A stretch of 45,563 bases of DNA from Burkholderiales bacterium (GTDB lineage: Bacteria > Pseudomonadota > Gammaproteobacteria > Burkholderiales > Burkholderiaceae_D): contig JACQDX010000075.1 of NCBI GenBank assembly GCA_016200895.1, positions 1-45,563 on the forward strand. Direction: 5' to 3'. The translations under genes and the position numbers were made by a program. Under the pieces are notes generated by a model that was not told the DNA's origin, ran no database searches, and was given only the letters and a program-made list of their open reading frames with translations. Within the stretch, counting starts at the first letter, position 1. Every line of letters starts with the position of its first letter. Positions 17,114 to 25,507 of this stretch are shown here, one piece after another.

Positions 17114-18154
17114 TCAGCGTGACTGCGCGGCAGCCACAGGATTGAGCGCCACTTTTTCACCTGCTGCGACACCTGCCAGCACTTCCTGCTCACCCCCGCT
17201 GATGGGCCCAGGCTTGATTTGCCTGAGCATTGGCCTGCCTTGCGAATTGACGACATACACAGCATACAACTCTGCCCGGCGCAATACTGCTTTGGCAGGT
17301 ACATACAGACGCGCCACGTCATCCTTGCCCGCAGCCCGCACAGGCAATTGCAAGCGTGCGAACATGCCGGGTGCCAGTCCATATACTGCTGGTAAATCAA
17401 GGCGCAGTTGCACAGTGTGCGTGCTCGCATCTGTCACAGGCAAGACGATGAATTTATTCAACTTGATGATGCGTTGCGCGACTGGCAAAGCCGGTATTTC
17501 TATCGTGATAGTCTGTCCTTGCGCCAGATTGGCGAGCAGTGCTTCAGGCAATGTGGCCGTTACGCGCAAGGCTGCAGGGTCATATACCGCCATCAAGGCC
17601 TTGCCCGGTGTAACCATATCCCCATTGCTGATATAGACATCAGCAATGCGACCAGCATAAGGTGCTGTCAATGCATAAAACCCCGATTGTGTCTGCACTG
17701 CGCCAGCCTGGGCTATTTGTGCATTGGCATCGGCAGTGGCGGATTTGAATTGCGCCTCTGCCCTGTCGAGCTGTGCCTGGCTAATGTATTGCTGCGCAAA
17801 CAATTGCTTTTGTCGTCCATAGTCTTTGCTTGCCACTTGCAAGGCAGCCCTTGCTGCATCAGCTTGCGCCTGGCTGGCATGCGCCTGCTGATTGGCGGCA
17901 CGGCCATCAATGCGCACCAGCATTTGCCCGGCCTTCATGCTGTCGCCAGCCTTGACCGGTAGATTTGTGACGGCACCCGATACCTGGGCAGCGATGATGG
18001 TTTGCCTGACAGCTTCGACTACGCCATCTGTTGTAATCTGGCTGGCTGCATTGCTGGACCTGACCGCAGCCACCTCCAGCTCTGCGGCAGACGCAGTGAC
18101 AGTTGCGCTTGCTGCTGCAAAAAGAATAATCAATATAGTAAGCACTTGCTTCAT
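17114..18154 (-). CDS. RND efflux periplasmic adaptor (membrane fusion protein)
   Basis: About 346 residues. A signal sequence (MKQVLTILIILFAAASATVTASA) is followed by a barrel-sandwich hybrid (VSGAVTNLPVKAGDSMKAGQMLVRID), an alpha-helical hairpin rich in Ala/Gln (ANQQAHASQAQADAARAAL onward), the second lipoyl-like half (YAGRIADVYISNGDMVTPG) and beta-barrel domains. It links the RND pump to an outer-membrane channel. First gene of the pump operon, 9 bases before the permease. Start 18154 was chosen because the signal peptide begins there; the upstream in-frame extension to 18184 is hydrophilic. Confidence 0.9.
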   Translation of the reverse strand: MKQVLTILIILFAAASATVTASAAELEVAAVRSSNAASQITTDGVVEAVRQTIIAAQVSGAVTNLPVKAGDSMKAGQMLVRIDGRAANQQAHASQAQADAARAALQVASKDYGRQKQLFAQQYISQAQLDRAEAQFKSATADANAQIAQAGAVQTQSGFYALTAPYAGRIADVYISNGDMVTPGKALMAVYDPAALRVTATLPEALLANLAQGQTITIEIPALPVAQRIIKLNKFIVLPVTDASTHTVQLRLDLPAVYGLAPGMFARLQLPVRAAGKDDVARLYVPAKAVLRRAELYAVYVVNSQGRPMLRQIKPGPISGGEQEVLAGVAAGEKVALNPVAAAQSR

Positions 18155-18212
18155 CACGGAATACTCAAGGGTTCTGGAGGTCATGGATGGCTGTTGGTGG
18201 CATGGGTAGCAG

Positions 18213-18248
18213 GTTTTTGCAGATGTTTTTGCAGATGTTTTTGCATAT
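18213..18248. repeat. 12-bp tandem repeat, three units, in the RND promoter region
   Basis: Three head-to-tail 12-base units, GTTTTTGCAGAT twice and then GTTTTTGCATAT, lie 59-94 bases upstream of the fusion-protein start. The period is slightly more than one helical turn, so repeats may place protein-binding sites along the helix or arise by slippage. Confidence 0.85.
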
Positions 18249-18268
18249 GCTACAAAAACATAATATTC

Positions 18269-18292
18269 CTATTTGCGCAATTACGCAAATAG
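18269..18292. promoter_or_regulatory. ArsR-type operator palindrome
   Basis: Inverted repeat with 9-base perfect arms, CTATTTGCG and CGCAAATAG, around the centre CAATTA (itself AATT at its core), lying between the divergent arsR and pump genes. AT-rich dyads of this kind are the normal targets of ArsR-family dimers. A possible -10 element for arsR, TATGAT, follows at 18327-18332. Inference: ArsR binding here would repress both directions until its effector is present. Confidence 0.65.
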
Positions 18293-18362
18293 TAAATTAG
18301 GCATGTGCAATATGCTGGACTAGGGGTATGATAGAAACATTCCCACTACTACATTGACTGTT

Positions 18363-18719
18363 ATGGACGGATTATCTGATCAGGCTTTGATACAGATTGC
18401 CCATTATTTTTCGGCACTGGCTGAGCCTACGCGCCTGCGTATCCTGAATTGCCTGCGCGAAAAAGAACATAATGTTGGCGAACTCGCCGAGCGTTGCGCC
18501 TGCTCGCAGGCGAATGTCTCACGCCATCTGTCTACCCTGGCCAAGCACGGTCTGGTGGCACGCGAAGGTCGTGGTACTTCGGTGTATTATCATATCGCGG
18601 ATGAATCAATTTATGCCCTGTGTGACCTGGTGTGCGGCAATGTGGCACGGCAACTGGAATCACAAGCTGCCATCTTGAATGGTACGAATATGACGAATGG
18701 CAGCCGCAGCCTGAACTAA
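18363..18719 (+). CDS. ArsR/SmtB-family transcriptional regulator
   Basis: About 118 residues, a single winged helix-turn-helix with FSALAEPTRLRILNCLREKEHNVGEL, recognition helix CSQANVSRHLSTLAKHGLV and wing REGRGTSVYYHIAD. Four cysteines stand out (in LNCLR, ERCACSQ and CDLVCGNV), so thiol or persulfide sensing like BigR/SqrR or metal sensing is possible; the exact sensor pair cannot be fixed by eye. Its neighbours TauE exporter and Blh-like dioxygenase match the make-up of known BigR/SqrR regulons. ATG at 18363 preferred over TTG at 18354. Confidence 0.9.
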   Translation: MDGLSDQALIQIAHYFSALAEPTRLRILNCLREKEHNVGELAERCACSQANVSRHLSTLAKHGLVAREGRGTSVYYHIADESIYALCDLVCGNVARQLESQAAILNGTNMTNGSRSLN

Positions 18720-18729
18720 GTCGTATGAG

Positions 18730-19542
18730 CTACACAATTGCACGGTAAATAAGACTGGCAGCCACACATACCAGTGCAGCCACAAAGATCATTTGCACTT
18801 TTTGCGCAGGCAACTGCAGAGCTATGCGCCTGGCCAGCAACATGCCGCCCACTGTAGTCGCCACAAACATGGCTGACAGCATCACAGGCAAATGCGCGCC
18901 ACTCAGCAAGGCTGATCCCACGCCCATGGAGCCAACGATGCTGACCACCAGCAAAGAAGTCGCTACCGCCACATGCATACTGGCATTGGTGTAATGCCTG
19001 AGCATAGGAACGATGATAAAGCCACCGCCCACGCCCAGCAAACCTGTCATGAAACCAGAAACTGCGCCTATGCCAGCGATCACTGCCCCGGTTTTGAAAG
19101 ACCATTCAAAGCGACCGGTACTGCTATTGATACGCGCCATGGCAGCACGCTTGTCATCATCACAGTCAGGTGAACGCAATTGCACTATCAGCCTCACAGC
19201 CACCACACCCAGTATCATGGCAAACAACAGCATCAGCCATTGCTGCGACATGCGCTGTGCAACTTGCACGCCCAGAAGGGTCGGAAAGCTACCCGCCACC
19301 GCCATCAGGATGGCGGCACGGTAACGTACCAGCTTGCGTATCAGGCCTTCTATCGCGCCTATCATGGCGGCACTGCTGACGGCCAGCAAGGCGATGGGCA
19401 TGGCTTGCTGCATGCTGAAGCCCTGGGTATACACCAGTGCTGGGACCGCCAGTATGCCGCCGCCTGCCCCAGTCAGGCCCATGATGAGGCCGACCAAAGC
19501 ACCGATGAGCGCCACCAGGAATTCTGCCGCTGATATGAACAT
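18730..19542 (-). CDS. Sulfite exporter TauE/SafE family protein
   Basis: About 270 residues with eight hydrophobic segments. Two internal repeats begin with related glycine-rich motifs: GLIMGLTGAGGGILAVPALVY near the N-terminus and GFMTGLLGVGGGFIIVPML in the middle, the hallmark of the TauE/SafE family that exports sulfite or other sulfur anions. It converges on arsR and is divergent from the persulfide dioxygenase gene. A role in removing sulfite produced by that enzyme is a natural inference. Start 19542 (MFISAAEFLVALIGA) chosen because the membrane part begins there; an upstream codon at 19593 is possible. Confidence 0.9.
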   Translation of the reverse strand: MFISAAEFLVALIGALVGLIMGLTGAGGGILAVPALVYTQGFSMQQAMPIALLAVSSAAMIGAIEGLIRKLVRYRAAILMAVAGSFPTLLGVQVAQRMSQQWLMLLFAMILGVVAVRLIVQLRSPDCDDDKRAAMARINSSTGRFEWSFKTGAVIAGIGAVSGFMTGLLGVGGGFIIVPMLRHYTNASMHVAVATSLLVVSIVGSMGVGSALLSGAHLPVMLSAMFVATTVGGMLLARRIALQLPAQKVQMIFVAALVCVAASLIYRAIV

Positions 19543-19694
19543 GTCAGGATGGATAAAGAATGATGCGCTAGTGTATTCCTTGCTGGCATACACGTCGAGT
19601 CAGAATAAGCCTGTTGATCCCGCTCATGCATGACAGATGTCAAAATCCGCAACAATTTTGCTATTATTCTGTAAAGCGCCTAATCGAGTCCATC

Positions 19695-20555
19695 ATGAAA
19701 CCTACCGTACAAAGTTACTTCGATACGCAAACCTGCACGGCCACCCATATTGTGTTTGATGCGCCCGGCGGACATGCTGCCGTGATAGATCCCGTGCTGA
19801 ATTATGAACCCAAGTCAGGGCGAACGACGACCAGGTCTGCCGATCAGGTGCTGGAGTTTCTTGCTGCCCATGACTTGACATTGCAATGGCTGCTGGAAAC
19901 CCATGCGCATGCTGATCACCTGTCGGGCGCCAGGTATCTGCAAGAAAAAGCTGGCGGTCAAATCGCCATCGGTGAAAAAATCACGGAAGTACAAAAGGTG
20001 TTCAAAAGCCTGTTCAACCTGGAAGCAGAGTTCCCGGTCGATGGCAGGCAATTTGATGTCTTGTTTGCTGCAGATGCAACATTCTTTATCGGTGAATTGC
20101 CAGCACTGGCCTTGTATGTACCCGGCCATACCCCGGCTGATATGGCGTATGTGATCGGGGACTGCATCTTTGTCGGCGACACCCTGTTCATGCCTGACGT
20201 GGGCTCGGCACGCTGCGACTTTCCAGGTGGTGATGCCCGCCAGTTATATAGCTCCATACAAAAGCTCTTGTCCTTTCCGCCTGAGACCAGGCTATTTCTT
20301 TGTCACGACTACCCACCTGCCGGGCGTGAGGTTTGCACACACACCACGGTCGCCATGCAAAAAGCAGAAAACATCCATGTACGCGATGGCGTCAGCGAAG
20401 CCGACTTTGTTGCATTGCGTCAGAAGCGCGACAGCGGGTTGGAAATGCCCTACCTGTTGATACCCGCCATACAAGTCAATATACGCGCAGGTGCCCTGCC
20501 CGAAGCAGAAGACAATGGCATATGCTATTTGAAGATACCATTGAACGCACTATAA
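19695..20555 (+). CDS. Metallo-beta-lactamase-fold persulfide dioxygenase (ETHE1/Blh-like)
   Basis: About 286 residues. The metal motif ETHAHADHLSGA (His70, His72, Asp74, His75) is the extended form seen in Blh/ETHE1-type enzymes, with further ligands in YVPGHTPADMAY, FVGDTLFMPDVGSARCDFPGG and LFLCHDYPP. These enzymes oxidise glutathione persulfide to sulfite with a mononuclear iron. With ArsR and TauE nearby, a sulfide-detoxification role is likely. No rhodanese domain is fused to it. The start at 19695 (MKPTVQSYFD) fits family length; upstream in-frame codons would add a 27-residue extension that does not look like protein. Followed by pfkA after 19 bases. Confidence 0.9.
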   Translation: MKPTVQSYFDTQTCTATHIVFDAPGGHAAVIDPVLNYEPKSGRTTTRSADQVLEFLAAHDLTLQWLLETHAHADHLSGARYLQEKAGGQIAIGEKITEVQKVFKSLFNLEAEFPVDGRQFDVLFAADATFFIGELPALALYVPGHTPADMAYVIGDCIFVGDTLFMPDVGSARCDFPGGDARQLYSSIQKLLSFPPETRLFLCHDYPPAGREVCTHTTVAMQKAENIHVRDGVSEADFVALRQKRDSGLEMPYLLIPAIQVNIRAGALPEAEDNGICYLKIPLNAL

Positions 20556-20574
20556 CCCTGAGCAGGCCACTATC

Positions 20575-21684
20575 ATGAGCAATAAAATCAAACGTATAGC
20601 CATCAGCACCGGCGGCGGCGATGCGCCGGGTTTGAATGCAGTGATACGTTCAGTGGTGTTGGCAGCCGAACTGCGGGGCTGGGAATGCTATGGCATACGC
20701 GAAGGTTTCAATGGCATCTTGCTCCCGGAACGTTATCCACACAATGGCGTGGTGCGCCTGACGGTAGACCAGGTACGCGGCATAGGCCATCTGGGTGGCA
20801 CCATACTGGGGACCACCAATCATGGTAATCCGCTGCGCTTTGCCACTACCATGCATGACGGCAGTGTGCAGGAAATTGACCGTAGCGCAGACATCCATGA
20901 TTACCTGAAAAAAATGGACATCGATGCCCTGGTCTGCATAGGTGGTGATGGCACACTGACGATTGCCAATGCCCTGCATCTGCAAGGCTTGCGTGTGGTG
21001 GGTGTGCCCAAGACCATAGACAATGATCTTGACAAGACTTTTACCACTTTTGGTTTTGACACTGCTGTCTCGTTCGCTACTGAATGTGTGGATCGCCTGC
21101 ACAGCACGGCAGAAAGCCACCAGCGCATCATGGTGGTGGAGGTCATGGGGCGTTATGCTGGCTGGATAGCGCTGCACTCTGGCATCGCTGCCAACGCACA
21201 TGCGATCGTCATACCAGAAATACCGTATGACATACAAAAAATCGCGGCAATGATACGCCAGCGCGATGCAAATGGCCGCCACTATTCCATCGTGCTGGCT
21301 GCAGAGGGAGCATTGCCTGTTGGCGGCCAGCATCTCGTGCAGACTGCAGCAGGTAGTGGTTATGTAGAAAGATTGGGCGGTGTGGGAGAGCAATTGGCCC
21401 ATGATTTGCAAACCCTGACGGGCAAGGAAGCACGCGCCGTCGTGCTGGGGCATTTATTGCGTGGCGGCAGCCCGACTGCCTTTGACCGTTTATCTGCCAT
21501 GCGTTTTGGCGCTGCAGCTGTACGTGCGCTTGACGAAGGTCATTCCGGCATCATGGTGGCGCTGGCTTTTCCAAATGTGAACTATGTGGCGTTGGAAGAA
21601 GTTGCAGGCCGTATGAAAGCCGTGCCCATGGATAGCGACACCCTGCAAACAGGCAGGGATATAGGAATTTGTTTTGGTGATTGA
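20575..21684 (+). CDS. pfkA: 6-phosphofructokinase
   Basis: A 369-residue glycolytic kinase converting fructose 6-phosphate to fructose 1,6-bisphosphate. Motifs: TGGGDAPGLNAVIR (residues 12-25), IGGDGTLTIA (GGDG at 123-126), PKTIDNDLDKTFTTFG (145-160, catalytic Asp149) and MGRYAGWIALHSG. The residue after GGD is Gly, which normally indicates ATP rather than pyrophosphate use, but the residue before TIDND is Lys (Lys146), as in pyrophosphate enzymes; this Gly/Lys mix is known from ATP-using actinobacterial-type enzymes. The phosphoryl donor is therefore most likely ATP but should be measured. It may be co-transcribed with the upstream dioxygenase. Confidence 0.92.
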   Translation: MSNKIKRIAISTGGGDAPGLNAVIRSVVLAAELRGWECYGIREGFNGILLPERYPHNGVVRLTVDQVRGIGHLGGTILGTTNHGNPLRFATTMHDGSVQEIDRSADIHDYLKKMDIDALVCIGGDGTLTIANALHLQGLRVVGVPKTIDNDLDKTFTTFGFDTAVSFATECVDRLHSTAESHQRIMVVEVMGRYAGWIALHSGIAANAHAIVIPEIPYDIQKIAAMIRQRDANGRHYSIVLAAEGALPVGGQHLVQTAAGSGYVERLGGVGEQLAHDLQTLTGKEARAVVLGHLLRGGSPTAFDRLSAMRFGAAAVRALDEGHSGIMVALAFPNVNYVALEEVAGRMKAVPMDSDTLQTGRDIGICFGD

Positions 21685-21739
21685 CGCGGTGAAATTCAAC
21701 TCAAAAGCATCTGAAAATCAACTCAAAACCGGCTCAAGA

Positions 21740-24700
21740 TTATTGCAGACTATTCCTGAAAAAATCTGCAAACTCATCTGCCGGCAAAGGCCGCGAATAA
21801 TAATAGCCCTGTACTTCATCACATTTCTGTTGCCGCAAAAATTCCAGTTGCTCTGCTGTTTCCACACCTTCGGCTATCGTCAACAGACCCAGGCTCTTGG
21901 TCATGCTGATGACGGCGCTCACAATGGCGCGGTCTTCAGGGTCGCTGGTGATATCACGCACAAAACTCTGATCTATTTTTAATTTGTAGACCTTGAATTT
22001 TTTGAGGTAACTGAGTGAAGAATAGCCAGTGCCAAAATCATCGATAGACATACGTATGCCGCGCTCATGCAGATTATTCATGACTGCTATTGCCACTTGC
22101 GGATCATGCATGGCCACGCCTTCAGTCAATTCCAGTTCCAGACATGCTGGCGGCATGTCAGCCTCTTGCAGTATGCGCGTCACCAATGCAGGCAAGTCAT
22201 GATGGCGGAACTGGACTGCTGACAGGTTTACTGCGATCAGCAAGTCTGGCAAACCACTCGCCTGCCATTGCTTCCATTGTTTTACCGCCGAGCGCAAGAC
22301 CCATTCACCTATGGGCAAAATCAAACCACTGTCTTCTGCCACGGGAATGAATTCTGCAGGGGATACATGACCCAGCACAGGATGGTGCCAGCGCAACAGT
22401 GCTTCAGCACCCTGCATATGACCGGTTTGCATGGAGAGTTGTGGCTGGAAATGCAACTGGAATTGCTGCTTCTCCAGCGCCTGACGCAAGGCATTCACCA
22501 ACTCCAGGTGACGGGTAGAACGTTCCTGCATTTCCTGGGTGAAGAAGCGATAAGAATTCCTGCCTTCGCGCTTGGCCCTGTACATGGCAGCATCAGCATT
22601 GCGCGACAGCATCTCCAGATCTATGCCATCATTCGGATAGATTGCTATGCCCATGGAAGCAGTCACATTCAAATCATATTCACCCAAATGGAAAGGTGTA
22701 TTCACGACCTGCATGAGTTTCTGCACGACTTGTTCAACCTTGTGTTCATCGACGCCCGTCAACAGCAAAATAAATTCATCGCCACCCAGGCGCGAGATTG
22801 TATCGTTTTCGCGCATGGCAGCCACCAGTCGCTTGGCAAGTTCCACCAGCAAGACATCGCCGAGGCTATGGCCCAGGGTGTCATTGATGTCCTTGAAATG
22901 ATCAAGATCAAAAAAGATGACGGCCAGCGCATCCTGACTACGTTCGGCCAGGCTTAAAGCATAACGCGCCAATTCATCCAGCAGGGTGCGATTGGGCAGA
23001 CCGGTCAAAGCATCATAATGCGCCAGATATTTGATGCGTTCTTCGGTACGTTTTTTATCGCTGATATCTTCCTGTATCGACAGGAAATGCGTCACCACAC
23101 CTTCACTGTTCCTGATGGGTGAGATATGTGCAAGATCAGTATGGTCCAGACCGTCGGCATAACGGTTGATCAACTCACCTTTCCAGTTTTCGCCCCGGCC
23201 CAATTGTTGCCACATGTCGGCATAAACTTCAGGTGCGGTTCGCCCGGACCGCATGATACTGGGCTTGTGACCCAAGACCTCGGCCAGCTGTTTCCCAGCA
23301 TTTTTTAAGTATGCCTCATTTGCATATTCTATATTCACCGCTGTATCGGTAATCAAGATAGCATTTGAACTTTGCTCTACGGCTTGTGATAGCTTGTGCA
23401 AGCTCTCTTCGGACTGCTTACGCTCCATGCCGATGGCAATCAGGTTAGCTGCCATTTCCAGCAAGTTCAAAGAAAACACATCCGGCACCGAGGGCTGACG
23501 GCGATAAATAGCGAAAGCACCTATAGTCTTGCGCTCGGTTGAGCGTATGGGCTCAGACCAGCATGAACGCAGATCAGCCTGTTTAGCCAGTTGCCAGTAA
23601 TCACGCCAGTAGTCATGGGTGGCTAGATCAGAGGCAATAGTACGCTCGCCTGTGAACAAAGTATTACCACAAGAACCCACACCGGCCCCAACAACCACTC
23701 CGTCTAATGCTGAGGAAAAAGCCTGTGGCAAATTGGGCGCAGCACCAGTACGTAAATGTATGCCATCTTTATCAAGTAACATGATGGAGCACAGGCATTC
23801 TGGCAATAAGGATTCCACCTTGAGGACGACATCATGAAACAGTTCTTTCTGTGTCGTATTGGCGGTAATTCTCTCCAGCATATAACTGCGTAATTCTTCC
23901 ATCTGCAAAGCGTGCAGACGTTCGCCTTCCAGCTCAAAACGATTCAGGACATGGCTGATATCCGTGGCAAATTCCATCAACAAGCCTTGCACTGCTTCGT
24001 CAAAGGCATTTTCATTTTCGGCATATAAATTGAAGGTACCGACCACCTTGCCGTTTTTATGCAAGGGCAAGGCAGCGGAAGAACGCCAACCCTGTGCAGC
24101 ACCGCGTTCATGCCAGGGTGCGGTCAAGGCATCATGTAAAAAATCCTGACACCAGTATGCCTGTTTTTGCAGATATGCCAGCGCGCTGGGGCCATGTTTT
24201 TCCACCTGACCAGGATGAACTGAGAGCTGCAAGTCATCAAGATAGCTGGCCCCGGCACCAAAAGATGCTACAGGCTTAAGCATCTGTGCACCGTCAGGCA
24301 CCAGACCTATCCATGCCATTTTCAGGCCACCTACGATCACTGCATTTTCACAGATGCGTGGCAATAAATCAGTCTTGTTTTCCAGGCGCGAGATTGATTG
24401 ATTGCATTGGTTCAGGGCGTTGTACAAGCGGCTCAGACGCTCATTTTTTTGTGCTGCCTGATTGCGCGCTGCATCTATCTCGGCCAACCTGGCCTGGGTG
24501 ATGGCCAGCCAGCCCATGATGCTTTCTTCCATGCCGGGTTTGACGATGACAGGCGCTGTGAAATTACCCTTGCCCAGATTAATCAGACTGGCAGACACTT
24601 CGTGTATAGAACCACCAAGGCTCATATTGAGGGAGCGATAGGCGCGCCAAAGCAAACCAACCAGCAAGATGCCGACAAAAATAAACAGCATGCGTACCCG

Positions 24701-25363
24701 CAAAGCAAACTGGGCAGCATCCTCGACCAGGGCCAGCCCGCGCTTTTCCATCAAATCACTGGCTTCTGCGATGGGGCGTAAGATCGCCAGTTTGGCCAAT
24801 CGGTATTGTTCGTCATACAGCAGCTTGCTGGCCTGCTCAGTGGCCGCGTGCACATCGGCACCCGGATGTTCTATCAAATCCATAGCCTTATACTCTATCG
24901 CAGTGAGTGCGTCAGAATTATGCTTGGCTATTTCCAGCAGCTTGAATTCTTCCTGGCTGATACCAGTTTTGCGGATGAGGTCCATCAAGGGGATACGCAG
25001 GCCGGCCTGCCCGGCCGGTTCTATAACACTGGATTGACTGGCTGGCACCAGGTCCCAGAACAAATTCTTGCCCAGCGCTGGCCGGGCAGTCTTACCATTG
25101 CGCACATCGAGAATATGCTGGTAATAGCGTTTATAGTCGGGGTTGCCAGTCACCACATAGCTGCGCACCATGCGTGTCAGGTCTTCTGAACTTTGCTGCA
25201 ATTCCAGGGATAGGGCATGGGATTCAAAGCGCAAGTCATTCAGGTGGTCTACGGTTTTTTCTGAATAGACATACCAGCCAAAAACCAGAGTAAACACAGC
25301 AAACACCAGCAGCGTCAGCCAAAAGCTGCGCGAATAGATAGATAAGCTGTTATGAGTAGCCAT
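21740..25363 (-). CDS. Membrane GAF-GAF-PAS-GGDEF-EAL c-di-GMP signalling protein
   Basis: A 1207-residue sensor. Order: transmembrane helix about 14-34, periplasmic region, second transmembrane helix about 220-240 (FIFVGILLVGLLW), HAMP-like linker, GAF about 320-465, GAF about 490-635, PAS about 645-760, GGDEF domain with an intact RLGGDEF near residue 859, and EAL domain with AEALLRWHHP near 982, ELELTEGV and DDFGTGYSSLSYLKK near 1106. Both active sites look complete, so it could make or break c-di-GMP depending on input. Start at 25363 (MATHNSLSIYSR) directly precedes the first membrane helix; an extension to 25408 is possible. Convergent with pfkA. Confidence 0.9.
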   Translation of the reverse strand: MATHNSLSIYSRSFWLTLLVFAVFTLVFGWYVYSEKTVDHLNDLRFESHALSLELQQSSEDLTRMVRSYVVTGNPDYKRYYQHILDVRNGKTARPALGKNLFWDLVPASQSSVIEPAGQAGLRIPLMDLIRKTGISQEEFKLLEIAKHNSDALTAIEYKAMDLIEHPGADVHAATEQASKLLYDEQYRLAKLAILRPIAEASDLMEKRGLALVEDAAQFALRVRMLFIFVGILLVGLLWRAYRSLNMSLGGSIHEVSASLINLGKGNFTAPVIVKPGMEESIMGWLAITQARLAEIDAARNQAAQKNERLSRLYNALNQCNQSISRLENKTDLLPRICENAVIVGGLKMAWIGLVPDGAQMLKPVASFGAGASYLDDLQLSVHPGQVEKHGPSALAYLQKQAYWCQDFLHDALTAPWHERGAAQGWRSSAALPLHKNGKVVGTFNLYAENENAFDEAVQGLLMEFATDISHVLNRFELEGERLHALQMEELRSYMLERITANTTQKELFHDVVLKVESLLPECLCSIMLLDKDGIHLRTGAAPNLPQAFSSALDGVVVGAGVGSCGNTLFTGERTIASDLATHDYWRDYWQLAKQADLRSCWSEPIRSTERKTIGAFAIYRRQPSVPDVFSLNLLEMAANLIAIGMERKQSEESLHKLSQAVEQSSNAILITDTAVNIEYANEAYLKNAGKQLAEVLGHKPSIMRSGRTAPEVYADMWQQLGRGENWKGELINRYADGLDHTDLAHISPIRNSEGVVTHFLSIQEDISDKKRTEERIKYLAHYDALTGLPNRTLLDELARYALSLAERSQDALAVIFFDLDHFKDINDTLGHSLGDVLLVELAKRLVAAMRENDTISRLGGDEFILLLTGVDEHKVEQVVQKLMQVVNTPFHLGEYDLNVTASMGIAIYPNDGIDLEMLSRNADAAMYRAKREGRNSYRFFTQEMQERSTRHLELVNALRQALEKQQFQLHFQPQLSMQTGHMQGAEALLRWHHPVLGHVSPAEFIPVAEDSGLILPIGEWVLRSAVKQWKQWQASGLPDLLIAVNLSAVQFRHHDLPALVTRILQEADMPPACLELELTEGVAMHDPQVAIAVMNNLHERGIRMSIDDFGTGYSSLSYLKKFKVYKLKIDQSFVRDITSDPEDRAIVSAVISMTKSLGLLTIAEGVETAEQLEFLRQQKCDEVQGYYYSRPLPADEFADFFRNSLQ

Positions 25364-25507
25364 TGCGTCAGCGCTTTCAAGGACCGGGCAACAAAAAGTC
25401 AGCCCCAAATTAGCAAAATACGTGCTGACTTGCGGGAAACAACTATTCTAAAACAAGTTTCTCCTGAAGCAAGCCTTACTTTGCCTGACTTAGGCTTACC
25501 GCGACGC

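Noticed and set aside
19601..19671. Inverted pair CAGAATAA / TTATTCTG in the tauE-dioxygenase divergent region
   Set aside because: Eight-base arms 55 bases apart with no likeness to the ArsR dyad at 18269; could arise by chance.
20650..21453. 267-residue minus-strand frame opposite pfkA
   Set aside because: Antisense to a clear phosphofructokinase; no family features.
21696..21728. Direct repeat TCAACTCAAAA, two copies 22 bases apart, between pfkA and the GGDEF-EAL gene
   Set aside because: Only two short AT-rich copies between convergent genes; likely chance or minor duplication.
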